Assembly (NCBI GenBank): GCA_026416815.1
Contig: JAOAEJ010000091.1
Span: 1-42,043 of the forward strand
Reading direction: 5' to 3'
DNA from: Clostridia bacterium
GTDB taxonomy: Bacteria; Bacillota; Clostridia; Acetivibrionales; DSM-2933
Length of the DNA stretch: 42,043 bases
In this document: positions 21,188 through 30,109 of the stretch, piece after piece
Numbering within the stretch: position 1 is the stretch's first letter
How the letters are laid out: the number at the start of each line of letters is the position of its first letter
Translations under genes and position numbers: made by a program
The notes under the pieces: generated by a model
Seen by the model: only the letters and a program-made list of their open reading frames with translations
Database searches by the model: none
Told to the model about the DNA's origin: nothing

Positions 21188-22369
21188 TTGAAAAAACAAA
21201 GCAACGCTTTATTTACTGTTTTTAGAGATATTATTATGTTGACCACTTTTGTGTTAGCTGTAATTCTAGAGCATGCAAGTGCAAACAGGGTGGTGCTGAT
21301 GATAGCACTTTTTTCTGTATTTTTTTTATGGATGCATATAAGGGAGCTTTTCAGGGATAAATACCCCAAATTGCTGCCTTACTCATTTGCAGCAGATATA
21401 GTTTTACTTGCAATGCTGGATAATAGCTCCAAGTACGTGGTTAATTATTACTTTAATATATACTACTTTTTTGCCCTCATTGCAGTAGCAATGATGCTTC
21501 AGAGAAAGCAGAGTCTTATAACAAGCTTCGTTGTGATATTTGCAGCCTTTATCAAGTACTACAGGCTGATTGATGTATATAATTTAACCTTCATTCTTTC
21601 CTATATAATATTCACTTTAGCAGTTTTTATAACAGTATCGGTTTTCTTTAACTATTCGAGAATGCTTTCGGAGGAAAAGGAACGGCTTGATAAGCTTAAT
21701 TGTGAGCTGAAGGCAGCTAATGAAATGCTTGAAGAAAGGAATGAAAGAATAAAGGAATTGACCATATTTGAAGAGAGAAACAGGATAGCAAGGGATATAC
21801 ATGATAGTGTTGGCCACAATCTGACGGGGTTGGTAATGAACCTGGATTTTTGTGAAAAGGTTGTTGATATTGAGCCTTCAAAAGCTAAGTCGCAGATAAC
21901 TGCGTGCAGAGATATTGCCAGAGAGTGCCTTGCTGAAATAAGGAGGTCGGTGCAGGCGCTGAAACCCCAGTCGGTGGATCAGCTGCCCCTTGTAAAATCA
22001 ATACAGGAGCTGATAAATAGTTCGAAACAGAAGTTTAGCATTGAAATAGAGCTTAGGGTAAAAGGGGCAATGTATAAAACCAAGCCTGACTTTAATATTG
22101 TAATCTATAGAGCGGTACAGGAGGCTATAACCAATTCGATAAGGCACGGAAAGGCTACACAGGTACAGGTCTCGGTAGATTATGGAGAAAAAAAGTTCTT
22201 TCTATTTATAAAGGACAACGGATGTGGTACGAAAGAATTAGATATGGGCAATGGACTTAACGGAATGATTGAGCGGGTGAGCCAGTTTAAGGGAGAAGTT
22301 AACTTTTTCAAGAATGATGGTTTTATGATTAATATTGTCGTTCCGATGGAGGGAATATTAAATGTCTAA
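21188..22369 (+). CDS. NarL-type (HisKA_3) sensor histidine kinase
   Basis: A 393-aa membrane kinase. The first ~150 residues hold four to five hydrophobic spans with very short loops, so it probably senses within the membrane, as LnrJ/DesK-type kinases do. A coiled coil (~160-195) leads to HisKA_3 with phospho-acceptor His205 in NRIARDIHDSVGHNLTGL. The ATPase domain follows (QEAITNSIRHGKA; DNGCGTKELDMGNGLNGM). The start is TTG at 21188 with GGGGG upstream; a later ATG at 21236 is possible but would cut the first span. Its last 8 nt overlap the response-regulator gene. Kinase and regulator are terminated separately from the downstream ABC genes. Confidence 0.9.
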   Translation: MKKQSNALFTVFRDIIMLTTFVLAVILEHASANRVVLMIALFSVFFLWMHIRELFRDKYPKLLPYSFAADIVLLAMLDNSSKYVVNYYFNIYYFFALIAVAMMLQRKQSLITSFVVIFAAFIKYYRLIDVYNLTFILSYIIFTLAVFITVSVFFNYSRMLSEEKERLDKLNCELKAANEMLEERNERIKELTIFEERNRIARDIHDSVGHNLTGLVMNLDFCEKVVDIEPSKAKSQITACRDIARECLAEIRRSVQALKPQSVDQLPLVKSIQELINSSKQKFSIEIELRVKGAMYKTKPDFNIVIYRAVQEAITNSIRHGKATQVQVSVDYGEKKFFLFIKDNGCGTKELDMGNGLNGMIERVSQFKGEVNFFKNDGFMINIVVPMEGILNV

Positions 22370-22997
22370 AATAAGGGTTATGATTGTGGATGACCAACCC
22401 CTGGTGAGGGATGGACTTAGAATGATACTATCTCTATGCAGTGATATTGAAGTAATATTGACTGTGTCAAACGGGGAAGAGGCGGTAGAAGCATGTAAGC
22501 ATAATGAAATTGATATAATTTTGATGGATATAAGAATGCCGATAATGGATGGTGTGAAGGCTACAAAAATTATTAAGGAAAATAATGCCCACACCAAGGT
22601 TATTATACTAACTACCTTTAATGATGACGAGTTTATATTTGAAGCTCTCAAAAACGGTGCTAGCAGCTATCTCTTAAAGGATATGGCTTCGGAAGAAATC
22701 GTAAACACCATAAAAATAATTCATCTTGGAGGTACAGTTCTTCACAATAACGTAGCTGCCAGGGTTATGGGGAAAATTACCGGAAGCAATGAAGCTACAC
22801 AGACTGTCCAGCCGCTGACCCAGCGTGAACTGGGGATATCAAGGCTGATAGCTGAAGGACTCTCAAACAAGGATATCGCGGGAAGACTTTTTATAACAGA
22901 GGGTACGGTAAAAAACCATATAACAAATATCTTATCAAAGCTAAATCTCAGCCATAGGACACAAATTGCATTATATGTAGTAGAGAATAAACTATAA
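22362..22997 (+). CDS. NarL/LuxR-type response regulator
   Basis: A 211-aa transcription factor. The receiver domain (1-120) has acidic residues at DD (10-11), phospho-acceptor Asp56 in IILMDIRMPIMDG, and the switch Thr in ILTTFND. The LuxR-type helix-turn-helix (~145-205) contains LTQRELGISRLIAEGLSNKD and EGTVKNHITNILSKL. The start overlaps the kinase stop, implying translational coupling. The likely target is the downstream lipoprotein/ABC operon, whose upstream region carries the perfect palindrome ATGACTAAAGTCAT. Confidence 0.95.
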   Translation: MSKIRVMIVDDQPLVRDGLRMILSLCSDIEVILTVSNGEEAVEACKHNEIDIILMDIRMPIMDGVKATKIIKENNAHTKVIILTTFNDDEFIFEALKNGASSYLLKDMASEEIVNTIKIIHLGGTVLHNNVAARVMGKITGSNEATQTVQPLTQRELGISRLIAEGLSNKDIAGRLFITEGTVKNHITNILSKLNLSHRTQIALYVVENKL

Positions 22998-23030
22998 AAG
23001 GAACGCTAGTTTAAGTCGTTCCTTTTATAG
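22992..23030 (+). terminator. terminator of the two-component genes
   Basis: Perfect 14-bp stem CTATAAAAGGAACG / CGTTCCTTTTATAG, overlapping the response-regulator stop codon. The TTTT lies in the 3' arm. It separates regulators from the regulated operon. Confidence 0.85.
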
Positions 23031-23060
23031 TTATGAAGAAATGTTTGTATGTAAAAAACC

Positions 23061-23127
23061 ATGACTAAAGTCATATATGAAAACATTACTTAATATAGAT
23101 GTATATCATTCTTCTATCCACTATAAT
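23061..23127 (+). promoter_or_regulatory. candidate response-regulator operator and promoter of the lipoprotein/ABC operon
   Basis: A perfect 14-bp palindrome ATGACTAAAGTCAT lies at 23061-23074. A TATAAT -10 lies at 23122-23127, with no recognisable -35 at the proper spacing (ATGTAT). A palindrome about 60 bp upstream of the expected start plus a weak -35 fits activation by the NarL-type regulator encoded just upstream. Binding is inferred. Confidence 0.5.
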
Positions 23128-23167
23128 TAGAATATAAACTAAATCAGTTAAATGGAAGGTGAATTAA

Positions 23168-24187
23168 ATGTTTAAAAAAATACTTATATTTATAGTGTCA
23201 GCTGTATTTATGATTAACGCAACGGCCTGTACTATGCTTCTTGATACTACGAACAAATACCTGAGTGCGTTAAATAATACTCAGAATGCTGATTCACTTC
23301 AGTCTAAAACAGAATGTACAGTAAACATTGACTTATCAAAAACAAATCAAGAAACTAAAAAGAAACTAGAGAAATTCAAAGATATTACTATAAATATGGA
23401 TGAAACAGTTGATAGGAAAAATCAAAAGGAAGAAAGCAATATTTTTCTCAGTGCAGGTGATATAATAACTACTTCCAAGACCTATGTGGACGGAGACAAA
23501 ATATTCATGAAGCTAGGTGATAAGTATATTCAATTATACCCTGACAAGGAATTTGAGAAAAAAGCGGATATAGAAAAATATGTTAAGGACTATGAGGAAC
23601 TTTACGATGGTATGGCTGTTATATGGAAGGAATCTGTTCAGAATGAAATACTTTCAAGCCAGGGAAACTCGGTTGAGCACACACCGGATGGAGATATAAA
23701 GGTAACCCAATTGTCCCTTGAATTAACCGATGATAAAGCGAAAAATATACTAAGTAAATTGACGGATATAGTATCAAAAAACGAGTCGGTAAAAAAGATG
23801 GCTGCTGAGAATACTGCCAAATTTTTTGAGGGTAAGGCAACGGAAGCTGAAGTAAACAAAAATGTTGACCAGTGGTTTAAAGATTTATCAGAGAATACAA
23901 ATAAAGCAAAAGAGAAGTTTTCTCTGGAAAAGTTAAAGCTTACTGCAAAAATAGATAAAGATTCTTATATAATTGATGAAACCCTTGAAGGTACTTTAGT
24001 AATAAAATATGAAGGCGAAATAAGAGTTAATTTTAATGTGCACACAAGCAGGTGGAACATCAACAATGAGCAGGTGAAGGTAAATATACCTCAAATCAAG
24101 AAAGAAGATTTAGTGGATATGAAGAGTTTCGATAAAAAAAGCTTAGAGCATTTTAAACAGATTTCCGATATGTTCGAGAATAAGTAG
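23168..24187 (+). CDS. lipoprotein linked to an ABC-2 exporter
   Basis: A 339-aa predicted membrane lipoprotein. The signal peptide FKKILIFIVSAVFMINATAC ends in the lipobox ATAC with Cys at residue 21. The mature part is charged, rich in Lys and Glu, with alternating strand-like and helical stretches (e.g. TTSKTYVDGDKIFMKLGDKY) that recall DUF6612/LolA-like lipoproteins. That resemblance is an impression, not a match. It is the first gene of the ABC operon, 14 nt before the ATPase gene, so it may deliver or sense the exported molecule. It is an addition compared with the lnrJKLMN gene set. Confidence 0.8.
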   Translation: MFKKILIFIVSAVFMINATACTMLLDTTNKYLSALNNTQNADSLQSKTECTVNIDLSKTNQETKKKLEKFKDITINMDETVDRKNQKEESNIFLSAGDIITTSKTYVDGDKIFMKLGDKYIQLYPDKEFEKKADIEKYVKDYEELYDGMAVIWKESVQNEILSSQGNSVEHTPDGDIKVTQLSLELTDDKAKNILSKLTDIVSKNESVKKMAAENTAKFFEGKATEAEVNKNVDQWFKDLSENTNKAKEKFSLEKLKLTAKIDKDSYIIDETLEGTLVIKYEGEIRVNFNVHTSRWNINNEQVKVNIPQIKKEDLVDMKSFDKKSLEHFKQISDMFENK

Positions 24188-24201
24188 GAGGGTAAGATTA
24201 T

Positions 24202-25137
24202 ATGAGTTTTTTAGAAGTTAAGGGGATTAGTAAAAAATTCGGTGATTTGAAAGCTGTAGATAATATAAGTTTTGAAGTTGAAGAAGGTGAGGTGTTTGGA
24301 CTTCTTGGACCTAACGGCGCGGGTAAGTCTACCCTCATTTCTATGATCACAACTTTGTTAAAGCCGGATAGCGGAGATGTAATAATAAATGGACTAAATC
24401 TTGGAAAACATGCTATGGAAATTAAGGAAATTCTAGGGCTTGTACCCCAGGAGATTTCCCTATATCCTACACTTACAGCAAGGGAAAACCTGGTTTTTTG
24501 GGGTAGAATGTATGGTCTTAAGGGTACCCAGTTAAAGGAAAGGGTTGATGAGGCGCTGGAAATAGCAGGCCTTCAGGACAGAGCCAAGGATAGGATAGAT
24601 AAGTACTCTGGGGGCATGAAGAGAAGAATCAATATAGCAGCAGCATTAATGCACCATCCTAAAATATTAATTATGGATGAGCCTACTGTAGGTATCGATC
24701 CACAGTCAAGAAATCATATACTGGAGACTGTTGTAAAATTAAATAAAGAAGGTATGACGGTAATCTACACAAGCCATTATATGGAGGAAGTGGAGTTTCT
24801 CTGTACAAGAATCGCTATAGTGGACCACGGCAAGGTTATTGCAAAAGGAACCAAAGAAGAATTGAGAAAGCTTGTAGGTAATAGGGATACTATAAACATT
24901 GGTGTAGCTAATGCAAGTGATAAGGTGTTATCTACAATAAGGGACACCAACGGAGTTGAAAGTTTATCTGTAGAGGACGGCAAAATAAAGATAATAGCTA
25001 GAGGCGCAGACGAACTCCTTGCAAAAGTCATATCAATCCTGGACTCTCAAAGATGTAAGATACAGTCGGTAAACGTAGAACAGTCAAATCTGGAAAGTGT
25101 TTTCCTACACCTTACGGGCAGAGCCCTCAGGGATTAG
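24202..25137 (+). CDS. ABC transporter ATP-binding protein (LnrL-like)
   Basis: A 311-aa ATPase of an ABC-2 type exporter. Walker A GLLGPNGAGKST (~residues 34-45), Q-loop VPQEISLY, signature YSGGMKRRINIA, Walker B ILIMDEPTVGIDP, H-loop TSHYMEEVE. The C-terminal ~90 residues form the extra domain seen in drug and lantibiotic exporters of this class. It is encoded 15 nt before the first permease gene. Family and context suggest efflux of, or protection from, a membrane-active compound; the substrate is unknown. Confidence 0.93.
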   Translation: MSFLEVKGISKKFGDLKAVDNISFEVEEGEVFGLLGPNGAGKSTLISMITTLLKPDSGDVIINGLNLGKHAMEIKEILGLVPQEISLYPTLTARENLVFWGRMYGLKGTQLKERVDEALEIAGLQDRAKDRIDKYSGGMKRRINIAAALMHHPKILIMDEPTVGIDPQSRNHILETVVKLNKEGMTVIYTSHYMEEVEFLCTRIAIVDHGKVIAKGTKEELRKLVGNRDTINIGVANASDKVLSTIRDTNGVESLSVEDGKIKIIARGADELLAKVISILDSQRCKIQSVNVEQSNLESVFLHLTGRALRD

Positions 25138-25152
25138 GGGGGGAGGCATAAT

Positions 25153-26364
25153 ATGATATTGCATATTGCTTTGAAAGACTTGAAAATAATTTTTAAGGAC
25201 AAAAAGGCTCTGATGATTATGCTGCTCATGCCTGCCATAATTATGTTGATACTTGGATCGGCATTGGGTTCTGTATTTACAGATGAGCTTAAAATAAATA
25301 AATTCTCCATAGCTGTAGTAAACAACGATGACGGGCAAATGTCTCAAGTTTTTATAAATAAAGTGCTTAGAGAAAGTATGGGGGATATGTTTAATACCTT
25401 CGTTGTTGAAGGTGCTACAGCGGAAAAAATGCTTAGTAATAAAACAGTTCCGTCAATAATAGTGATTCCACAAAATTTTTCAAAAAATATTGATAGCAAC
25501 AAGCCTGTAAACATTGAGGTAAAGTCACAGATAGATCAGCAGTTTAAATCAAGCATAGTCAAAAGTGTAACTGAGGGATTTGCCCAGGGCTTGTCGCAAA
25601 GTTCTGCTGTTGCATTTGCAGCGCTGGATATATTTAAAAAGCACAATATACCGGTGCCGAAGCCGCCTATGGAAGGTATGACGGAAAGTATGGCAATAAT
25701 GCAGGAACTACAAAAGAAGTTGAGCACCGAAATGATTAAATTCAACGAGTCAAATGAGGAAAGACAGAAGAATCTATCGGGCATTCAATATTACTCGGCC
25801 ACAATGCTCGTAATGTTTATGCTATTTGGAATGAGCCAGGGAACCAAAGTGATGGTAGAGGAACGTGAATCAAAAACCCTTGGCCGTATTATGAGTACAA
25901 GAGTAGGCAAACTTAATCTGATTATGGGTAAGTTCCTGGGACTGTTGTTTATATGCTTTACTCAGTCAATGATACTTATTGTGTTTACACGTGTGGTATA
26001 TGGGGTTAATTGGGGAAATTCCATACCGGGACTGTTGCTAATAACCTTCTGTGCCGTATTTGCAGGCGCTGCTCTTGGGATGATGATAGCAACTATTGCC
26101 AAAACTCCCGGTGCTGCTGACGGTATAGGTCAGGCGTTTATACAGGTGTTTACACTTATAGGCGGGGGTATGATACCGTTATTTGTAATGCCGGACTTTG
26201 TAAAATATATGGCTAACTTTACTCTGAACAGCTGGGCCACAAAAGGGTACAATGATTTGATGATGGGCATGGGAATAGATGCTATTCTACCATACTGCGG
26301 TATATTGATTGTTATGGGAATGGGCTATCTAAGTGTAGGTATAGCAAGATTTAAGGTGGAGTGA
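25153..26364 (+). CDS. ABC-2 type permease 1 (LnrM-like)
   Basis: A 403-aa membrane protein of the ABC2_membrane_3 type. It has one N-terminal span (ALMIMLLMPAIIMLILGSAL), a large extracytoplasmic domain (~45-210), and five to six C-terminal spans starting near residue 215 (SATMLVMFMLFGMSQGTKVM, followed by the EERESKTLGRIMSTRV coupling helix). The ATG follows a strong GGGGGGAGG site. It is next to a paralogous permease, so the transporter is probably a heterodimer plus two ATPase copies. Confidence 0.9.
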   Translation: MILHIALKDLKIIFKDKKALMIMLLMPAIIMLILGSALGSVFTDELKINKFSIAVVNNDDGQMSQVFINKVLRESMGDMFNTFVVEGATAEKMLSNKTVPSIIVIPQNFSKNIDSNKPVNIEVKSQIDQQFKSSIVKSVTEGFAQGLSQSSAVAFAALDIFKKHNIPVPKPPMEGMTESMAIMQELQKKLSTEMIKFNESNEERQKNLSGIQYYSATMLVMFMLFGMSQGTKVMVEERESKTLGRIMSTRVGKLNLIMGKFLGLLFICFTQSMILIVFTRVVYGVNWGNSIPGLLLITFCAVFAGAALGMMIATIAKTPGAADGIGQAFIQVFTLIGGGMIPLFVMPDFVKYMANFTLNSWATKGYNDLMMGMGIDAILPYCGILIVMGMGYLSVGIARFKVE

Positions 26365-26374
26365 GGTAAAGATA

Positions 26375-27607
26375 ATGAAAATACTAAATATCATAAAATT
26401 TGATTTAATAAAGCTATCCAGAGATAAGACACTGTGGTTTTTCATACTTATACTTCCGATTTTCCTGACATTTGTAATAGGGGCGGCTATGGGGAGTGCG
26501 ACTTCTACCGAAGAGCCTAAGATACCTGTGGCAATTGTCAATAATGATACTAGCAAGCTTTCTATGAATTTAATGGATGAAATCAAAAAGGATAAGACTA
26601 TATATATTGAAGAGTTAAAAGAAGATGAAATATATGATAGAGTAAAAAATGCTAGGGTTGAAGTTGGCTTTATTATACCTAAAGACTTTGGAGTGAAGTA
26701 TGAAAAAGGGGAAACACCGGAAATTAAGGTATTGAAACTACCCTCTTCGGTAGACTACAGAGCTATTGAAGGAATAATAAACAATGCCTTTACTAAGCTA
26801 GGTATGATGGAGGGTACAAAAGCTTACTTTAGTGAAAAAATGAGGAAACTGGATTCGGGAGCAAAGAAAGTAATCCTTGAAGATATAAGCAAAAAGGTCG
26901 GGGAAAACTTACAAAAAACACCTGTGGTATCGGTACAGAATACACGCTATACAGGAGATAAAGAAAGTATTCAGTATAATGGAAAAGCTCAAAGCTCTAT
27001 AGGTATGGCAGTTATGTTTGTGATGTTTACACTTATAATGGGGTCAGGCCAAATTCTTGAAGAGAAAAAGCAAAATACGTGGGCAAGGCTGATTACCAGC
27101 CCTACACATAGTTCTACCCTGTTGTTTGGCAGAATTCTCAGCACTTTTATTAAAGGATGGGTACAGATTTTCTTACTAATAATCTTCGGAAAGTTTGTAA
27201 TGGGAGTGAACTGGGGAAGTTCACTCCCGGCAACTATAATAGTGATGAGTGTATATCTGCTTAGTGTAACAAGTATAGGAATGTTTTTAGCCTCAATAGT
27301 AAAGACTAATGCACAGCTTGGAGCATTTAGCTCGGTGTTTATAATAAGTTCATCAATGCTGTCAGGCTGTTATTGGCCGGTAGAGATAATGCCGGAAAAT
27401 ATGCAGCAGATAGCCGCATTCCTCCCACAGTATTGGGCGATGAAGGCTCTTACAAGTACAGTGGTTGGAAGTATGGGTCTTGAAGCAGTAATTAAGCCTC
27501 TGGCGGTTTTGGTATGCATAGGCATAGTATTCTTTGTTCTAAATATTATTAGAGGTGGTACTAGTATAGGGCTTAAAAGACAGGCAGCTTTAGAACAAAA
27601 TGCATAG
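26375..27607 (+). CDS. ABC-2 type permease 2 (LnrN-like)
   Basis: A 410-aa paralogue of the preceding permease with the same plan: N-terminal span (LWFFILILPIFLTFVIGAAM), extracytoplasmic domain, then C-terminal spans with EEKKQNTWARLITSPTHSST as the coupling segment and SSMLSGCYWPVEIMPENMQQ between late spans. It starts 10 nt after permease 1. It is the last gene of the operon, followed by a long palindrome. Confidence 0.9.
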   Translation: MKILNIIKFDLIKLSRDKTLWFFILILPIFLTFVIGAAMGSATSTEEPKIPVAIVNNDTSKLSMNLMDEIKKDKTIYIEELKEDEIYDRVKNARVEVGFIIPKDFGVKYEKGETPEIKVLKLPSSVDYRAIEGIINNAFTKLGMMEGTKAYFSEKMRKLDSGAKKVILEDISKKVGENLQKTPVVSVQNTRYTGDKESIQYNGKAQSSIGMAVMFVMFTLIMGSGQILEEKKQNTWARLITSPTHSSTLLFGRILSTFIKGWVQIFLLIIFGKFVMGVNWGSSLPATIIVMSVYLLSVTSIGMFLASIVKTNAQLGAFSSVFIISSSMLSGCYWPVEIMPENMQQIAAFLPQYWAMKALTSTVVGSMGLEAVIKPLAVLVCIGIVFFVLNIIRGGTSIGLKRQAALEQNA

Positions 27608-27613
27608 TATAAG

Positions 27614-27666
27614 ATAACGGAGAAAAAGGTTTAGTACTTATGGTGTTAAACCTTTTTCTCGGTTAT
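27614..27666. terminator. long palindrome closing the ABC operon
   Basis: ATAACGGAGAAAAAGGTTTA pairs with TAAACCTTTTTCTCGGTTAT, with one G-G mismatch and an 11-13-nt loop. The T-run is within the 3' arm, so termination could occur there. The remaining gap to 27834 shows nothing else. Confidence 0.7.
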
Positions 27667-27833
27667 AATACCTTATGCGTTATAGCGAATTTTGGTGCTG
27701 AGGCATAAAGAATTTGCCTTGATGGTATAAATAGGATTTTGAACGGTTAATATATACTAAGATATATGAGTATACAAACTACAAACTAACGAATAGCACG
27801 TGAAAAAACATAATCACAACATCAATAGAATTA

Positions 27834-27862
27834 TTGACAAAACATGTATTAGTTAGTATAAT
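27834..27862 (+). promoter_or_regulatory. sigma-A promoter of yceD-rpmF
   Basis: Consensus TTGACA (27834-27839) and TATAAT (27857-27862) with 17-bp spacing. It lies 30 nt before the yceD start. Confidence 0.9.
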
Positions 27863-27891
27863 AACTTCTGTCGGTTTTAAGAGGTGACGCT

Positions 27892-28389
27892 ATGAACATT
27901 AATATATCCGATATTGTAAAGGTTGAAGGGGCTTCGCTGGACGTAGAGTTTGTCGAAAAACTTACCGATTTGGACTCGGTAGTAGGCGACTTTACATTCG
28001 ATAATCCTGTACACTTCAAAGGAAGACTGGTTAATATCGGTGGAGTTATGAAGTTGGACGGGCATTTGAAGGCCGATTACAGCAGTAAGTGCTATAGGTG
28101 CTTAGATGATGTAAATGGGGAAATAGATATTAGTATTAAGGAAGATTTTGTAGATCGCGAAAAAAGTTCCGATACTGAAACTTATACTTATGAAGGTAAC
28201 TATGTTTCGTTAGACAAGACTCTCAAGGATAACATAGTTTTAAATCTGCCAATGAAGCAGGTTTGCACTGATGAATGCAAAGGATTCTGTCCCAAATGCG
28301 GAATTGATATGAATACAAAATCATGCGAATGCAAGGAAGAAGATATCAACCCTAAAATGGAAATCTTAAAAAATTTTTTTAATAACTAA
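27892..28389 (+). CDS. yceD: YceD/DUF177 family protein
   Basis: A 165-aa protein of the DUF177 family, which is almost always encoded upstream of rpmF and linked to 23S rRNA or ribosome maturation. Two cysteine pairs are visible: CYRCLDD mid-protein and CTDECKGFCPKCGIDM near the C-terminus, so it may bind metal. It follows GAGGTGACGCT. rpmF begins 41 nt after its stop. Confidence 0.9.
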   Translation: MNINISDIVKVEGASLDVEFVEKLTDLDSVVGDFTFDNPVHFKGRLVNIGGVMKLDGHLKADYSSKCYRCLDDVNGEIDISIKEDFVDREKSSDTETYTYEGNYVSLDKTLKDNIVLNLPMKQVCTDECKGFCPKCGIDMNTKSCECKEEDINPKMEILKNFFNN

Positions 28390-28430
28390 GATGTAAGCTA
28401 TGGCTGCGTTGTGATAGGGAGGTGTTATTG

Positions 28431-28613
28431 ATGGCAAATCCAAAGCGTAGATGGTCTAAAGCTAGAACAGGTGCAAGAAGGTCTCAGTGGAAATTATCTT
28501 TACCAAGTTTAGTAAGTTGTCCACAATGTCACGTTTTCAAATTACCTCATAGGGTATGTAAAGAATGCGGATATTATGATGGTAAGGAAGTAATTAAGGT
28601 AGAATCCAAATAA
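28431..28613 (+). CDS. rpmF: ribosomal protein bL32
   Basis: A 60-aa protein of the large subunit. It starts MANPKRRWSKARTGARRSQW. It keeps the zinc-binding pairs CPQC and CKEC, so it is the zinc-dependent (C+) form. The ATG at 28431 follows GGGAGGTG. A strong terminator follows at once. Confidence 0.98.
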   Translation: MANPKRRWSKARTGARRSQWKLSLPSLVSCPQCHVFKLPHRVCKECGYYDGKEVIKVESK

Positions 28614-28625
28614 AATAGCATAATC

Positions 28626-28659
28626 AAAAAAGCAGCAGCTAAAAACTGCTGCTTTTTGC
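28626..28659 (+). terminator. intrinsic terminator of yceD-rpmF
   Basis: Perfect stem AAAAAGCAGCAG / CTGCTGCTTTTT with a 7-nt loop, the T-run completing the 3' arm. Confidence 0.9.
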
Positions 28660-28742
28660 TTGACTAATTGTATAAATTGGGCAATACTATTAGTGGTGTT
28701 TAATGGCACTTTTCCACAGCATATTACCGGGAGGCTTTTGGT

Positions 28743-30083
28743 TTGAAGTCTAAAAAAATTGTTATAAGCAATGTCATGACAGGCAGTATTGCAGAAGAAG
28801 TAGGAGTGGAGGCAGGAGATATCCTGCTGGCTATAAATGAACAAAAGATTGAAGATGTTTTCGATTATAGATTTCTCATTGCAAATGAGGAGCTGCTCCT
28901 TGAGATTGAAAAACCCGACGGTGAAATTTGGGAAGTTGAGATAGAGAAAGATGAATACGAAGATTTGGGAATAGAGTTTGAAAACTCTATGATGGATGAG
29001 GCAAAAAGCTGTACAAATAAGTGCATATTTTGCTTTATAGACCAGCTCCCTAAAGGCATGAGGGAGACACTGTACTTCAAGGATGACGATTCAAGGCTTT
29101 CCTTCCTCATGGGTAACTATATCACCCTTACAAATATCAATAACGAACAAATAGATCGTATCATCAAGTATAAAATGTCTCCTATAAATGTCTCGGTACA
29201 TACAACAAACCCGGATTTGAGGATTTTTATGCTTAAAAACAGGTTTGCCGGAGATGTGATAGGCAAGATAAAAAAGCTTGTAGACAGTGGTATAACCGTC
29301 AACTGCCAGATTGTACTGTGCAGGAATGTAAACGACAGTAAGGAGCTGGATAAGTCAATTTCTGATTTGACAGGGATTTACCCGGGGGTTAGAAGTATAT
29401 CTATAGTTCCTGTCGGTATTACCAGGCACAGAGAAGGGCTTTGCGACTTAGAGCCTTTTGACCGTGAGGCTTCGAGCAATGTTATAAAGCAGGTTGAAGC
29501 ATGGCAGGAGAGGTTGCTGGAGCAGCACAAATCAAGAGTTGTTTATCTTGCTGATGAATTTTATATAATGGCGGATACACATATTCCGGAATACGAACAC
29601 TACGAGGATTTTCCCCAAATAGAAAACGGGGTAGGGCTTATAGCTTTGCTAAAGCAGGAGTTCACCGAATATCTGGACGAACTGGAGTCTGGAAGCTGGG
29701 CTATGTCTAAATCAGCCGGAAAGTTACGCCATGTAAGTATAGCTACAGGGGTTTCTCCTTATAACTATATATTTGAATTAGCCGAAACACTAATGAGTAA
29801 ATATCAAAATTTGAAAGTAAATGTATTTGAAATAAAAAACAACTTTTTCGGGGAAAATGTTACAGTAACAGGTCTTTTGACTGGTTCTGATCTGGTTTCC
29901 CAACTTGCGGGGAAAGAACTAGGCACAGAGCTGTTGATTAGCAGGAGCATGTTAAAATCCGGGGAGACTCTATTTCTCGATGACTATACTGTTGACATGC
30001 TTGAAAAACAATTAAATATAAAAGTAAGTATTGTAGAAAACAGCGGTAAGGATTTCGTTAATAAAGTATTAGGAATTATATAG
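28743..30083 (+). CDS. DUF512 family radical-SAM-like protein
   Basis: A 446-aa protein of unknown function. The N-terminal ~70 residues look like a PDZ domain (GSIAEEVGVEAGDILLAINE). A cysteine cluster CTNKCIFCF (CX3CX2C spacing) follows near residues 92-100, then FIDQLPKGMRETLYFKDDDS, a TIM-barrel-like region, and the C-terminal DUF512 domain. The family is widespread in Clostridia and is thought to be an Fe-S protein of the radical SAM superfamily. The start is TTG at 28743 with GGGAGG upstream. It is encoded 26 nt before der. Confidence 0.85.
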   Translation: MKSKKIVISNVMTGSIAEEVGVEAGDILLAINEQKIEDVFDYRFLIANEELLLEIEKPDGEIWEVEIEKDEYEDLGIEFENSMMDEAKSCTNKCIFCFIDQLPKGMRETLYFKDDDSRLSFLMGNYITLTNINNEQIDRIIKYKMSPINVSVHTTNPDLRIFMLKNRFAGDVIGKIKKLVDSGITVNCQIVLCRNVNDSKELDKSISDLTGIYPGVRSISIVPVGITRHREGLCDLEPFDREASSNVIKQVEAWQERLLEQHKSRVVYLADEFYIMADTHIPEYEHYEDFPQIENGVGLIALLKQEFTEYLDELESGSWAMSKSAGKLRHVSIATGVSPYNYIFELAETLMSKYQNLKVNVFEIKNNFFGENVTVTGLLTGSDLVSQLAGKELGTELLISRSMLKSGETLFLDDYTVDMLEKQLNIKVSIVENSGKDFVNKVLGII

Positions 30084-30109
30084 ATACATATAGATAGGAG
30101 GTATTAAAA

